64,000 nt of DNA from NCBI RefSeq assembly GCF_015864575.1, contig NZ_JADYWW010000001.1:1325719-1389718 (forward strand), in the 5' to 3' direction. The DNA is from Salinibacterium sp. SWN248 (GTDB lineage: Bacteria; Actinomycetota; Actinomycetes; Actinomycetales; Microbacteriaceae). Below the pieces are notes generated by a model, which searched no databases, was not told the origin of the DNA, and saw nothing but the letters and a program-made list of their open reading frames with translations. Position numbers and translations under genes: made by a program. This document shows, piece after piece, positions 43,073-49,722 of the stretch. Position 1 is the stretch's first letter. The number at the start of each line of letters is the position of its first letter.

Positions 43073-43677
43073 TATTTCTGCCTCCGAGAGCTCGAGCAGT
43101 CCGGTGAGTCTGTTCCGACCAAGTGCGACTCAGGTGCCAAATGCGCGCTCCAACTGTAACGACGATCGTAAGCAATCCGAGTGATCCTCTCCGGAGCTCC
43201 GACAGTTTTAGCGTCTATGTCCACTCCGGCATCGACCATCGTCAAGCGATGAGATAATTGGCCTTTGCTCATTATCGTCTGTCGGTAAACGTCGATCTCA
43301 ACGCTCTCGCGACTCGCGGGAGCGCGATGAATTCGTGGCCGAATAGGCGGTAACGAGTGGTTTACGGATTCGGCTGTCATGAATACTTCATATTCGAGGG
43401 CTGCCAGTGTCCGGGCCAAGCTGGCGATCGTCAAATTGCCATCACCGTTGAGGACCTGTGAAATACGGCCGGCGGTCACGCCCAACGCTTCTGCGAGTGC
43501 GGCCTGGGTAAACCTCGTATTCTGCATTGCTTGCTCGATCAGAAGCAGTACCTGGCGCTCAAGGCGGGCTGCTTTTCGTTCTCGCAAGCGCGAGGCAGAA
43601 ATCTGAACGACAAGCTTCGAATTCTCATTCTTTTGTGAGAGCAGCTTGGTCCGCGATGGCCTTTGTGTTTTTGTCAT
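43072..43677 (-). CDS. HTH (XRE/HigA-like) antitoxin with long C-terminal extension
   Basis: A 201-residue DNA-binding protein. The helix-turn-helix is FTQAALAEALGVTAGRISQVLNG (about residues 56-78), followed by NLTIASLARTLAALEYEVFM, as in HigA-type antitoxins. Residues 1-50 are basic and helical. Residues 101-201 form a polar extension ending SSSRRQK, a position equivalent to the chaperone-addiction (ChAD) tail of TAC antitoxins. The gene starts inside the toxin gene (53-base overlap) and overlaps the SecB-like gene by TAATG. Expected role: neutralise the toxin and autorepress the operon. Confidence 0.78.
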   Translation of the reverse strand: MTKTQRPSRTKLLSQKNENSKLVVQISASRLRERKAARLERQVLLLIEQAMQNTRFTQAALAEALGVTAGRISQVLNGDGNLTIASLARTLAALEYEVFMTAESVNHSLPPIRPRIHRAPASRESVEIDVYRQTIMSKGQLSHRLTMVDAGVDIDAKTVGAPERITRIAYDRRYSWSAHLAPESHLVGTDSPDCSSSRRQK

Positions 43678-44161
43678 GTTCTAAATCCTCCACCCTTACC
43701 TGATAGCTGTTCTGCAAGTCAGCTTCGTCGGTCTTTTGGCCAATTTTCTTGAACCAGTGGCCGAGACGAATGAACTTGTCCATTTCCTCTGGGATATAAA
43801 AATTTCGGTTCTTGCCCTGACCCATCGCCCATTTGCGTTCACCAGACTTTGGGGAGAAATTGCCTATACCGTCTGTGTCGTAGTAGGTGAGTCGTACGTT
43901 CTTTTCCCTTAGCTCCCAAATCCCGTCATGCAGGTAGTTGTAAGCTGCGAGCGGAAGGTCCTCGCCTGTGCACAGCGCCCATATCTTGTCCTCGAGACCC
44001 TCCAAAAGCCGCGCTGGACCATCGAAGTCGGGGAGGGTCTCTTCCTCTAGGCCATCTAGTAAGCTCACCGCCGGAAGCGAGCCGTCAGCCCTCATTCCGT
44101 AGCAAACGTGGAAACTCACTACTTCTGAATCAAATATAGGTGAGCGATCAGGTTTAGTCAA
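43625..44161 (-). CDS. HigB/Gp49-like (RelE superfamily) toxin
   Basis: A 178-residue protein whose core resembles phage-derived Gp49-like/HigB toxins. LLEGLEDKIWALCTG is followed by YNYLHDGIWELREKNVRLTYYDTD, then FIRLGHWFKKIGQKTDEADL, which matches the family's strand plus FxKKxQKT element (Rv1955: FYKNQQKT). These toxins cleave ribosome-bound mRNA. A ~30-residue charged segment (about residues 97-128) sits between the core strands, and the N-terminus is about 45 residues longer than in short HigB proteins. It starts with TTG at 44161, eight bases after GAAGGAG. First gene of the TAC operon. Confidence 0.75.
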   Translation of the reverse strand: MTKPDRSPIFDSEVVSFHVCYGMRADGSLPAVSLLDGLEEETLPDFDGPARLLEGLEDKIWALCTGEDLPLAAYNYLHDGIWELREKNVRLTYYDTDGIGNFSPKSGERKWAMGQGKNRNFYIPEEMDKFIRLGHWFKKIGQKTDEADLQNSYQVRVEDLEHDKNTKAIADQAALTKE

Positions 44162-44218
44162 AGCTAAACTCCTTCGAGGTCCGCGTGATTATCAGCAAAT
44201 AATGAGCACATCTCCAAC
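44152..44218 (-). promoter_or_regulatory. candidate promoter and operator of the TAC operon
   Basis: On the minus strand TTGGAG (44218-44213) and GATAAT (44194-44189) are separated by 18 bases, a plausible sigma-70-type promoter. An inverted repeat GTTTAG-N7-CTAAAC (44152-44170) spans the toxin's TTG start codon and touches its GAAGGAG ribosome site. It could be the antitoxin operator or could limit toxin translation. Confidence 0.55.
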
Positions 44219-44350
44219 AGTAGCGTCGCTCTCGCGTAAGCAGGGGAAAAGGGCCGGAGACTCGGCGGACAAGCGGGTGATCTCAGCCCAAACTCGGCAT
44301 CGCAGCGCAGGAGAGGCCCGGGACATCGCCCCGCCTGCATTATGCAAAAG

Positions 44351-44372
44351 CAGCGGCAGCGGCAGCGGCAGC
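44351..44372. repeat. GGCAGC hexanucleotide repeat
   Basis: A short imperfect run of the hexamer GGCAGC (three full copies plus part) directly abuts the left end of the truncated-haemoglobin fragment. Confidence 0.85.
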
Positions 44373-44448
44373 GGGCATCCGGGTTCACGTTGAAAGTCAT
44401 GCACCGCACGCGTAGACAAGGTGCCTGCATTCCTAGACGTACTTGTTC
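44373..44448 (-). pseudogene. truncated haemoglobin gene fragment (internal part)
   Basis: This stretch is a diverged copy of 48242-48317 in the intact truncated haemoglobin gene. Both share GGGCATCCGGGTTCAC and an alignable continuation to ACGTACTTGTTC. On the minus strand it encodes LRVRCMTFNVNPDAR against LRQRHMPFKVNPDAR in the intact protein. No start, haem pocket or end is present. It lies next to a GGCAGC repeat and upstream of the TAC promoter. Confidence 0.8.
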
Positions 44449-44482
44449 TGCTGTCAATGCCCCTCAGCGAGGGTCTTTGGGT

Positions 44483-44735
44483 TCACGCCGGCGCCCTCAA
44501 TGTCGGGATGCTCCGGACACTTCCACGCCTCAAAGCCATCGACCCTTGATCTGCCTGCGTCGACGGGTGCGCGGCGATGGTGAACTTGATCTGGTGCGTA
44601 GCGAGGCCGTTCTTCATTGCGATCGTGTTTGCGAGTTCGGCATAGTCGTCCCCGAGGAGGTGTCGCCGATTATGCGGTCGGTGCTCTTGTCGACCAGAAC
44701 CCTTGTCGCCCCGGGTGTTTCAGCAATGCGTTGGT
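44483..44735 (-). pseudogene. decayed C-terminus of a glutathione-reductase-family flavoprotein
   Basis: Minus-strand translation in one frame gives ATRVLVDKSTDRIIG (about 44662-44711). It continues after a small deletion in the next frame as HLLGDDYAELANTIAMKNGL and TIAAHPSTQADQGSM, down to a TGA at 44483. This is the dimerisation-domain ending of NAD(P)/FAD-dependent oxidoreductases of the glutathione/mercuric reductase family. The FAD and NADPH domains are missing. A third frame ends AWKCPEHPDIEGAGVNPKTL, which I cannot place. Confidence 0.7.
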
Positions 44736-44777
44736 CGGAAAACCATCCGCCTGTGTTCGGGGATCGCAGGTCAAGGT

Positions 44778-45077
44778 CTACAAGCCCCGCAGCTTCTCTC
44801 GCAGTTGGTCAACGGTGGGTGCGCCGGCAAAGCCATCCGGGGTGACGTAGCGGCGGCAGGCAAGCCCGACCGGGGCATCCGGCTGGGCAAAGGGATCCAC
44901 GCCATTGAAGAGGATGCTCGGCGACCCGCGGAACCCCACGCGCTCAGCTTCCTCGACCGTGTCGACCAGGTGTCGCGACACCGTGATCTGCGGGAACTCT
45001 CGTACGAGCTCGGTGATGTGCTGATCGGCAACCCTCCAGTTGGGGCAGCCCTCGAAGTATTGCAGCGTGATCTCCAT
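44778..45077 (-). CDS. thioredoxin-like protein with CPNW motif
   Basis: A 99-residue thioredoxin-fold protein: MEITLQYFEGCPNWRVADQH, a helix, then GFRGSPSILFNGVDPFA with the cis-proline loop. The redox site reads CPNW, so the usual second cysteine is absent. Similar small proteins accompany metal-resistance or flavoprotein reductase genes, and a glutathione-reductase-family fragment lies directly downstream here. The start ATG at 45077 follows GAGGG; a longer open frame to 45362 overlaps the divergent gene and is rejected. Another short Cys occurs late (GLACRRY). Function unknown. Confidence 0.78.
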   Translation of the reverse strand: MEITLQYFEGCPNWRVADQHITELVREFPQITVSRHLVDTVEEAERVGFRGSPSILFNGVDPFAQPDAPVGLACRRYVTPDGFAGAPTVDQLREKLRGL

Positions 45078-45162
45078 ACCCTCACGGTAACCCCTGAAGT
45101 TCAGACGAAGCTGAAGCGGTGAGGCGGGCGTCACAGCGCGCGCGACCAATATAGTGGGCGTC

Positions 45163-45879
45163 ATGGCCATCACTAGCCCCGCTATCGAGACGCTTCGGCG
45201 TGCAAAGGTAACCTTTCGGCTCATGCCCGATGCGGATGCGCAGGGCGAGGACCCTACCGAGCAGACACAGGGTCTGATCAAACCGTTCCGTCCGCTCGCC
45301 TGCTTCTGCGTGTACCGAGAGAAACTCCCACCGGTGTTCGTAGTGCTTTCGCCAGAGCGCACGATAACTCAGCACAAGGTCGCCGATGCCGTAGCCGACA
45401 CCATTACGTCGATTGAGTCGCGAAAGCCCAGCGACATCGCGACACGGCTAGGGATCGAACGCGCCCCAAGGGTGCCTTCGCGGGTCATCGTGGATGTTGC
45501 CCTGACCAAGAAGACCAGACACCTCATGCTTCCCAGCGGTGCGAAGGGTCAAACCATCGTCATCAGCCCCGAGGGCCTAATCGTTGGCTTCGACGCGCAT
45601 GTCTGGGATGTGAGCGACGCACCGGTGTGGGAACGCGTGGAGCCCTACTTCGCCGTCACTGCCGACGGGATCCGATCACTCGAGCCCAACAAGAAATATT
45701 TCCACGTGAGCCCCGGTGAAATCTACTTTCCCGAGGTTCGCCAAATCGTGAGTGTCGGCGCCACGGACGAGTACATGGAGTGCTTCGACCGCGCGCTTCT
45801 GGCGGGCAAGAAACATCACCCGAAGCCGTCACAGACCGAACACGCGGCAGCACATTTCAAATTCCTCAAGGAACGTTAA
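45163..45879 (+). CDS. YbaK/EbsC-like aminoacyl-tRNA deacylase domain protein
   Basis: A 238-residue protein starting MAITSPAIETLRRAKVTFRLM, the usual opening of YbaK/ProX-type trans-editing domains. KVADAVADTITSIESRKPSDIATRLGIE and LTKKTRHLMLPSGAKGQTIVISPEGLIVG match the later part of that fold. Such enzymes hydrolyse mischarged aminoacyl-tRNA. The C-terminal ~80 residues (YFAVTADGIRSLEPNKKYFHV onwards) go beyond the usual domain. Assignment is tentative. The start is the ATG at 45163; a GTG nine bases upstream is possible. Divergent from the thioredoxin-like gene. Confidence 0.62.
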   Translation: MAITSPAIETLRRAKVTFRLMPDADAQGEDPTEQTQGLIKPFRPLACFCVYREKLPPVFVVLSPERTITQHKVADAVADTITSIESRKPSDIATRLGIERAPRVPSRVIVDVALTKKTRHLMLPSGAKGQTIVISPEGLIVGFDAHVWDVSDAPVWERVEPYFAVTADGIRSLEPNKKYFHVSPGEIYFPEVRQIVSVGATDEYMECFDRALLAGKKHHPKPSQTEHAAAHFKFLKER

Positions 45880-45886
45880 ATGCACA

Positions 45887-45928
45887 TCGCGCACGGTGGG
45901 GATGTCGAGAAAACCCCACCGTGCGCGA
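45887..45928. terminator. strong hairpin, probable bidirectional terminator
   Basis: A perfect 15-base stem (TCGCGCACGGTGGGG, 45887-45901, with 45914-45928) and a 12-base loop lie between convergent genes, eight bases past the YbaK-like stop. No long T-run follows. Confidence 0.8.
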
Positions 45929-45963
45929 CGGCGGAAAGTTAGCGGAACAGAGCGCGGCTGCGC

Positions 45964-46404
45964 CTAGCTGATGCCGTTTCCGGTGTAGGCATACACGTCG
46001 AGGTCGTCGCCGCTGACCTCAAAAGTGACGACAAGGTTGGTGTCGTTGTCGGCATACCAACCGTGGTATTCGAAGATGACCCCGCCGGCGTCGTAGTCAT
46101 TGTTCACGTAGTAAGCGCCGTCAACACCGAACATGTCGGCAACATCCTGATAGCTCGTGGCGTCTCCGCTGAGGTTTGCCGCCTTCAGCTCCTCGAACGC
46201 CGCAGCGAAATCATCCGCTGGGATCAGCGGGTAGTCCTCGGGGAAGGCCGTGACATCCAATTCCTCGACATCAACCGTGTATCCCGCTGAGTCTTCCTCT
46301 GAGCTGATTGCGCCGGTGCCGTCGATGCTTGCGCTGCCGCTGCTACAGGCCGTCAACGTTAGAAGTAGTGCGCTGGTAAAAAATAATGCTGTGAGGCTCT
46401 TCAC
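45964..46404 (-). CDS. predicted lipoprotein, acidic
   Basis: The signal MKSLTALFFTSALLLTLTAC has lipobox LTAC. The mature ~125 residues are strongly acidic and aromatic (YYVNNDYDAGGVIFEYHGWYADNDTNLVVTFEVSG), suggesting a beta-rich extracytoplasmic domain. I recognise no family. Convergent with the YbaK-like gene across a strong hairpin. Confidence 0.75.
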   Translation of the reverse strand: MKSLTALFFTSALLLTLTACSSGSASIDGTGAISSEEDSAGYTVDVEELDVTAFPEDYPLIPADDFAAAFEELKAANLSGDATSYQDVADMFGVDGAYYVNNDYDAGGVIFEYHGWYADNDTNLVVTFEVSGDDLDVYAYTGNGIS

Positions 46405-46870
46405 AATCCCTAATCCTTAGTCGTAGTCATTCCGAGTATTGGTTGCGGATAACCTCTAGGCACTAACGGAGTGACGCCTCATGCACAGAGGCCCCACCGA
46501 CCACCGCCGGTCGAGACGTGAATTGGCTGTGCTCGGGTGCTGGGGCTCGCTATCCGGCGCCAGTTTAGGGAAGGCCTGTTGCTGAAGAAAGCGCAATAGA
46601 CCAATTTATGACGAATAGTCGAGATTAATCCTCGAACGTATTGACCATGGCGTGCGCGGCACGGTCGAGGTACGCCCAGATTTCGGCATCATAGAGGGGG
46701 TGGGGAGTTTTAAAGTGTCGAGGGCTGGGATTCGCACCGCACCGTGCACAACTAGGTCAACATACAGCGTGGATTCTGTGCCGCCCTGTCGAGTCGTGAC
46801 GCGGAATCCTCGAAGGGGCTGCTGCCGCTTTGGCGATCATCATCTTTATCGCTGGCATCTCTTGAAAGGA
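46405..46870. other. gene-poor stretch with haemoglobin remnant
   Basis: A 466-base gap between two lipoprotein genes. Apart from the truncated-haemoglobin fragment listed separately (46626-46745) I find no ORF, RNA gene or repeat with support. The left part may hold the promoter of the 45964-46404 lipoprotein. Confidence 0.55.
46626..46745 (-). pseudogene. truncated haemoglobin gene fragment (3' end)
   Basis: Nearly identical to 48115-48185 of the intact gene, then weaker. On the minus strand it encodes PLYDAEIWAYLDRAAHAM followed by VNTFED and a TAA stop, identical to the C-terminus of the intact protein. Going upstream the match is lost through small indels after about 26 codons, with a trace (GTGTCGAGGGC) further on. 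Confidence 0.88.
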
Positions 46871-47956
46871 TCAGCGTTCGTAGCAGATGCCATCGCCGTC
46901 GCCGTCGCGACAGCTGAAATAGCCCTCTCGAATCTTGCGTTCAATCTCAAGGTTAAAGAGCCGCTGTCTCTCTTCCTCCGCAGCCCGCCGCACTTGTGCA
47001 TCCGCCAAGTTATTCTCTGCAAGATCCCTACACGTGCCTAGCCCTCCTACGGAGTTCCGGACACCGTCATTGGCGGCTGCGGCTATCAGCGGTGAATACT
47101 CAAGTTGCGCGCCACTCAGATCTGATTTCGGAATGTAGCTCGTGACCGCGGCGTCGTTGTGGTGGTCGATGTCATAGCCGCCGCTGAACTGCGTTGCTGA
47201 AGGCTCCCACCAGCCGGTGCTCACCAGCTCTTCATTAGCAGAATTAGCGGGTGCGTCGTCTAGATCACTGGCGTCTCGGAGAACATGAAGGAATCCATCC
47301 CCTTTACTTGCGCTGCGGACCACGAGCACGCGTGACCCCAGAGGGATTACAGCCTCTAGAGCAACCCGCGCGTTGTCGAAATCGGCTTCGGCCGAGGGGC
47401 TTGCGCATCCGCCCGCGATTGGGCTAATCAAGTCGAGATCGATCGTGGCATCGTCGATGATTATTCTCCCGAAACCCTCAGTTGTCGAAGTAACGGTGCC
47501 AACGAAACGTTTTTCGTTGAGATGAAAATCAGTCCTAAGCGTCGCCGCGATCGCGTCGACCGACTCTGACTTTTTGAGAACTAGAAGATCGGCGAATTCC
47601 CCGTCCTTCATCGGTGTACCAACGATCGGATCTTGGCCGACGACCGCCCAATTTCCCCTTACCCAAGCAATTCGATCAGCCTCAGAAGCATCTTGATACT
47701 CCACCGAGAAATCGAACTCGTCCGCGATCGCCCGCACGTCTGCAAAATTCAGCCCAACGAGCTGTGGCATATAGAAATCGTGGCCGTAAGGCAGAGGAAG
47801 ATACTCGCGCTCCATGAGCCCAAAATTGGTTGGATTGGGAGCCACTTCGTCTGATGTGGGCGATACCTCAGGGGCTGAGATCGTAGCTGCGGTCGAACAG
47901 CCGCTAATTAGTAGAACTGACAGTACCAAGGCGATTGAAGCGCGGCGTTGCAACAT
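46871..47956 (-). CDS. lipoprotein with PASTA-like, SNase-like and excalibur regions
   Basis: The signal MLQRRASIALVLSVLLISGC has lipobox ISGC. Residues ~62-125 (MPQLVGLNFADVRAIADEFDFSV) resemble a PASTA motif. Residues ~150-235 recall a staphylococcal-nuclease fold (FVGTVTSTTEGFGRIIIDDATIDLDL and, later, ARVALEAVIPLGSRVLVVRS), but the catalytic Asp/Arg/Glu set is not evident, so it is probably inactive. The C-terminus CRDGDGDGICYER is an excalibur calcium-binding motif. The ensemble suggests a surface-anchored, calcium-dependent wall-associated protein. Domain calls other than the signal and excalibur are tentative. Confidence 0.8.
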   Translation of the reverse strand: MLQRRASIALVLSVLLISGCSTAATISAPEVSPTSDEVAPNPTNFGLMEREYLPLPYGHDFYMPQLVGLNFADVRAIADEFDFSVEYQDASEADRIAWVRGNWAVVGQDPIVGTPMKDGEFADLLVLKKSESVDAIAATLRTDFHLNEKRFVGTVTSTTEGFGRIIIDDATIDLDLISPIAGGCASPSAEADFDNARVALEAVIPLGSRVLVVRSASKGDGFLHVLRDASDLDDAPANSANEELVSTGWWEPSATQFSGGYDIDHHNDAAVTSYIPKSDLSGAQLEYSPLIAAAANDGVRNSVGGLGTCRDLAENNLADAQVRRAAEEERQRLFNLEIERKIREGYFSCRDGDGDGICYER

Positions 47957-48113
47957 ACGTTCATGCTACGGGGTCGACAGCTGATGGGTAGTTCTCCTGA
48001 GTCGATGATGAATCGACGTGTGAGGCAGTGCAACCCGACAGCTTTGGCCACATCCGAATATTCTATGGGCGAGATGTGTGGCTGGAAGCAATGCGTTCCA
48101 CGAGGTAGAACGG

Positions 48114-48659
48114 CTAGTCCTCAAACGTATTCACCATGGCGTGCGCGGCACGGTCGAGATACGCCCAGATTTCGGCATCGTAGAGCGGCGGCAATTCGAG
48201 AGTGTCGAGGGCGTTGCGCATGTGGTGCAACCAGCGGTCACGGGCATCCGGGTTCACCTTGAAGGGCATGTGGCGCTGGCGAAGGCGGGGGTGTCCGCGT
48301 TCCTGGCTGTACGTGTTCGGGCCGCCCCAATACTGTTCCAGGAAACCCGTGAGGCGCTGGATGGCACCCTCAAGGTCGGGCTGCTCTGGGTACATCGGCA
48401 GCAAAACCTCATCCGTTGCGACGCCCACGTAGAACTCGCGCACGAGCTTCTCGAACGTGGCGCGACCGCCGATGAGTTCCCACATCGAATCGGCCGGAGC
48501 ATCCGGAGTCACTGCTGGCTTCGCAATGATGCGAATCTTGGGGCGCTTCGCGGGTTCAGCCGTGTTGCTAGGTTCAGCCGCATTCGCACCCTCGGCCACG
48601 TTCTCGGCACCGGCACCAGCTACGTTCTCCGGCCCAGCCACATTCTCGGATTCGGTCAT
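48114..48659 (-). CDS. glbO: group II truncated haemoglobin with N-terminal extension
   Basis: A 181-residue protein whose last ~125 residues form a TrHb2 globin. MWELIGGRATFEKLVREFYVGVATD is helix A/B. LPMYPEQPDLEGAIQRLTGFLEQYWGGP carries the TyrCD1-type region and the WGGP motif, HPRLRQRHMPFKV includes the proximal His, and WLHHMRNAL has the Trp G8. It binds O2/CO, and possibly handles NO or peroxide. The first ~50 residues are a repetitive Ala/Glu/Asn/Pro segment (ENVAG units) not normal for glbO; a later start cannot be excluded. It overlaps the MscS gene by ATGA. Two partial copies lie in the adjacent island. Confidence 0.9.
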   Translation of the reverse strand: MTESENVAGPENVAGAGAENVAEGANAAEPSNTAEPAKRPKIRIIAKPAVTPDAPADSMWELIGGRATFEKLVREFYVGVATDEVLLPMYPEQPDLEGAIQRLTGFLEQYWGGPNTYSQERGHPRLRQRHMPFKVNPDARDRWLHHMRNALDTLELPPLYDAEIWAYLDRAAHAMVNTFED

Positions 48660-49645
48660 TTCTTCGGCTTCTCCTCGGGAAAACTCACGGGCACCGGGCG
48701 CGTGCGGGGCGGTCGTGCACCTCGCACACTCGCAGCACCCTCAAAGCCACTCAACACGATCGAGTTCAAAGCGGGAAGTTTGACACCCGCCTCGTCCAGA
48801 TCCTTCTTCAAGCGGGCCCGCAACTCGCGAGCAACATCATCCTTCGTCGCGGATGCCGTCTTCACCACCAGGCGAACAACCACCGCCTCCGACGAAATAG
48901 ATTCAATGCCCCAAATCTCGGGCTTCTCCAAAATGCGGGTAGCCCACTTGGGCGTCTTCGACAGATCAACCGCGGTCTTCAGGATGCGCTCCTGCACGGC
49001 ATCCACATCAGAGTCATACGGTACAGCCAAGTCGATGATCACGCGGGCCCAGCCCTGCGACATATTGCCCACTCTGGTGATCTCACCGTTGCGCACAAAC
49101 CACAGGGTGCCGTTCACGTCGCGAACCTGTGTGGTGCGGATGTCGACCGACTCCACCACACCCACAGCGGGCCCGAGGTCAACAATGTCGCCCACGCCCA
49201 ACTGATCCTCGGCCACCATGAATAGACCGTTCAGTACGTCCTTAACGACGTTTTGGGCGCCGAAACCGAGCCCGGCACCGGTTGCAGCCGTGATGAGCGC
49301 GAAGGCGCCAGTGGCGTTCGGCGCGAAGAGGTCGAAGAGCAAGATCATCACGATGATCACAATGACGACGGTGACGATACTGGAAAGCACGCCGCCGAGG
49401 GTGCGCGTGCGCTGAACGACTCGAACCGCAGCCAGCGGCGAGGTCAGCAGAACTTGGGTGTCGTGAATGTTTTCTTTGTGTTTGACACCGTTGACGACGC
49501 GATCAACAACGCGCTTGATGACGAACAGCAGCACGAAGCGCAGCAACCACGCGCCGACAACAATCGCGAGGCCGCGCAGCAGATGAAGGCTGCCGTCAAT
49601 GGCGCCAAGGGTGGCCCACAGCCCATCCCACGTGAAATCTTCCAT
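48656..49645 (-). CDS. mechanosensitive ion channel family protein (MscS)
   Basis: A 329-residue MscS-type channel. Two N-terminal helices are followed by the pore helix LITAATGAGLGFGAQNVVKDVLNG (Gly/Ala-packed TM3) and the beta domain ENQLGVGDIVDLG-like sequence AEDQLGVGDIVDLGPAVGVVESVDI. Next come RTTQVRDVNGTLWFVRNGEI and the C-terminal alpha/beta domain. It releases solutes on hypo-osmotic shock. A proline-rich tail ends the protein. Co-transcribed with the haemoglobin gene through an ATGA overlap. Confidence 0.93.
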   Translation of the reverse strand: MEDFTWDGLWATLGAIDGSLHLLRGLAIVVGAWLLRFVLLFVIKRVVDRVVNGVKHKENIHDTQVLLTSPLAAVRVVQRTRTLGGVLSSIVTVVIVIIVMILLFDLFAPNATGAFALITAATGAGLGFGAQNVVKDVLNGLFMVAEDQLGVGDIVDLGPAVGVVESVDIRTTQVRDVNGTLWFVRNGEITRVGNMSQGWARVIIDLAVPYDSDVDAVQERILKTAVDLSKTPKWATRILEKPEIWGIESISSEAVVVRLVVKTASATKDDVARELRARLKKDLDEAGVKLPALNSIVLSGFEGAASVRGARPPRTRPVPVSFPEEKPKK

Positions 49646-49722
49646 GCTCGGAGCCTAGCGAGTGACTTCTGTGTAGTCACCGCTAGGCCCCAGCATGCCC
49701 GCCGTGAGGCGGCTGAAAGGGG

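Noticed and set aside
44351-44372. GGCAGC hexamers as a CRISPR or VNTR locus
   Set aside because: Too few and too short copies, with no spacers.
44164-44457. 97-codon minus-strand frame as a real gene
   Set aside because: It runs through the haemoglobin fragment and the GGCAGC repeat and is explained as remnant DNA.
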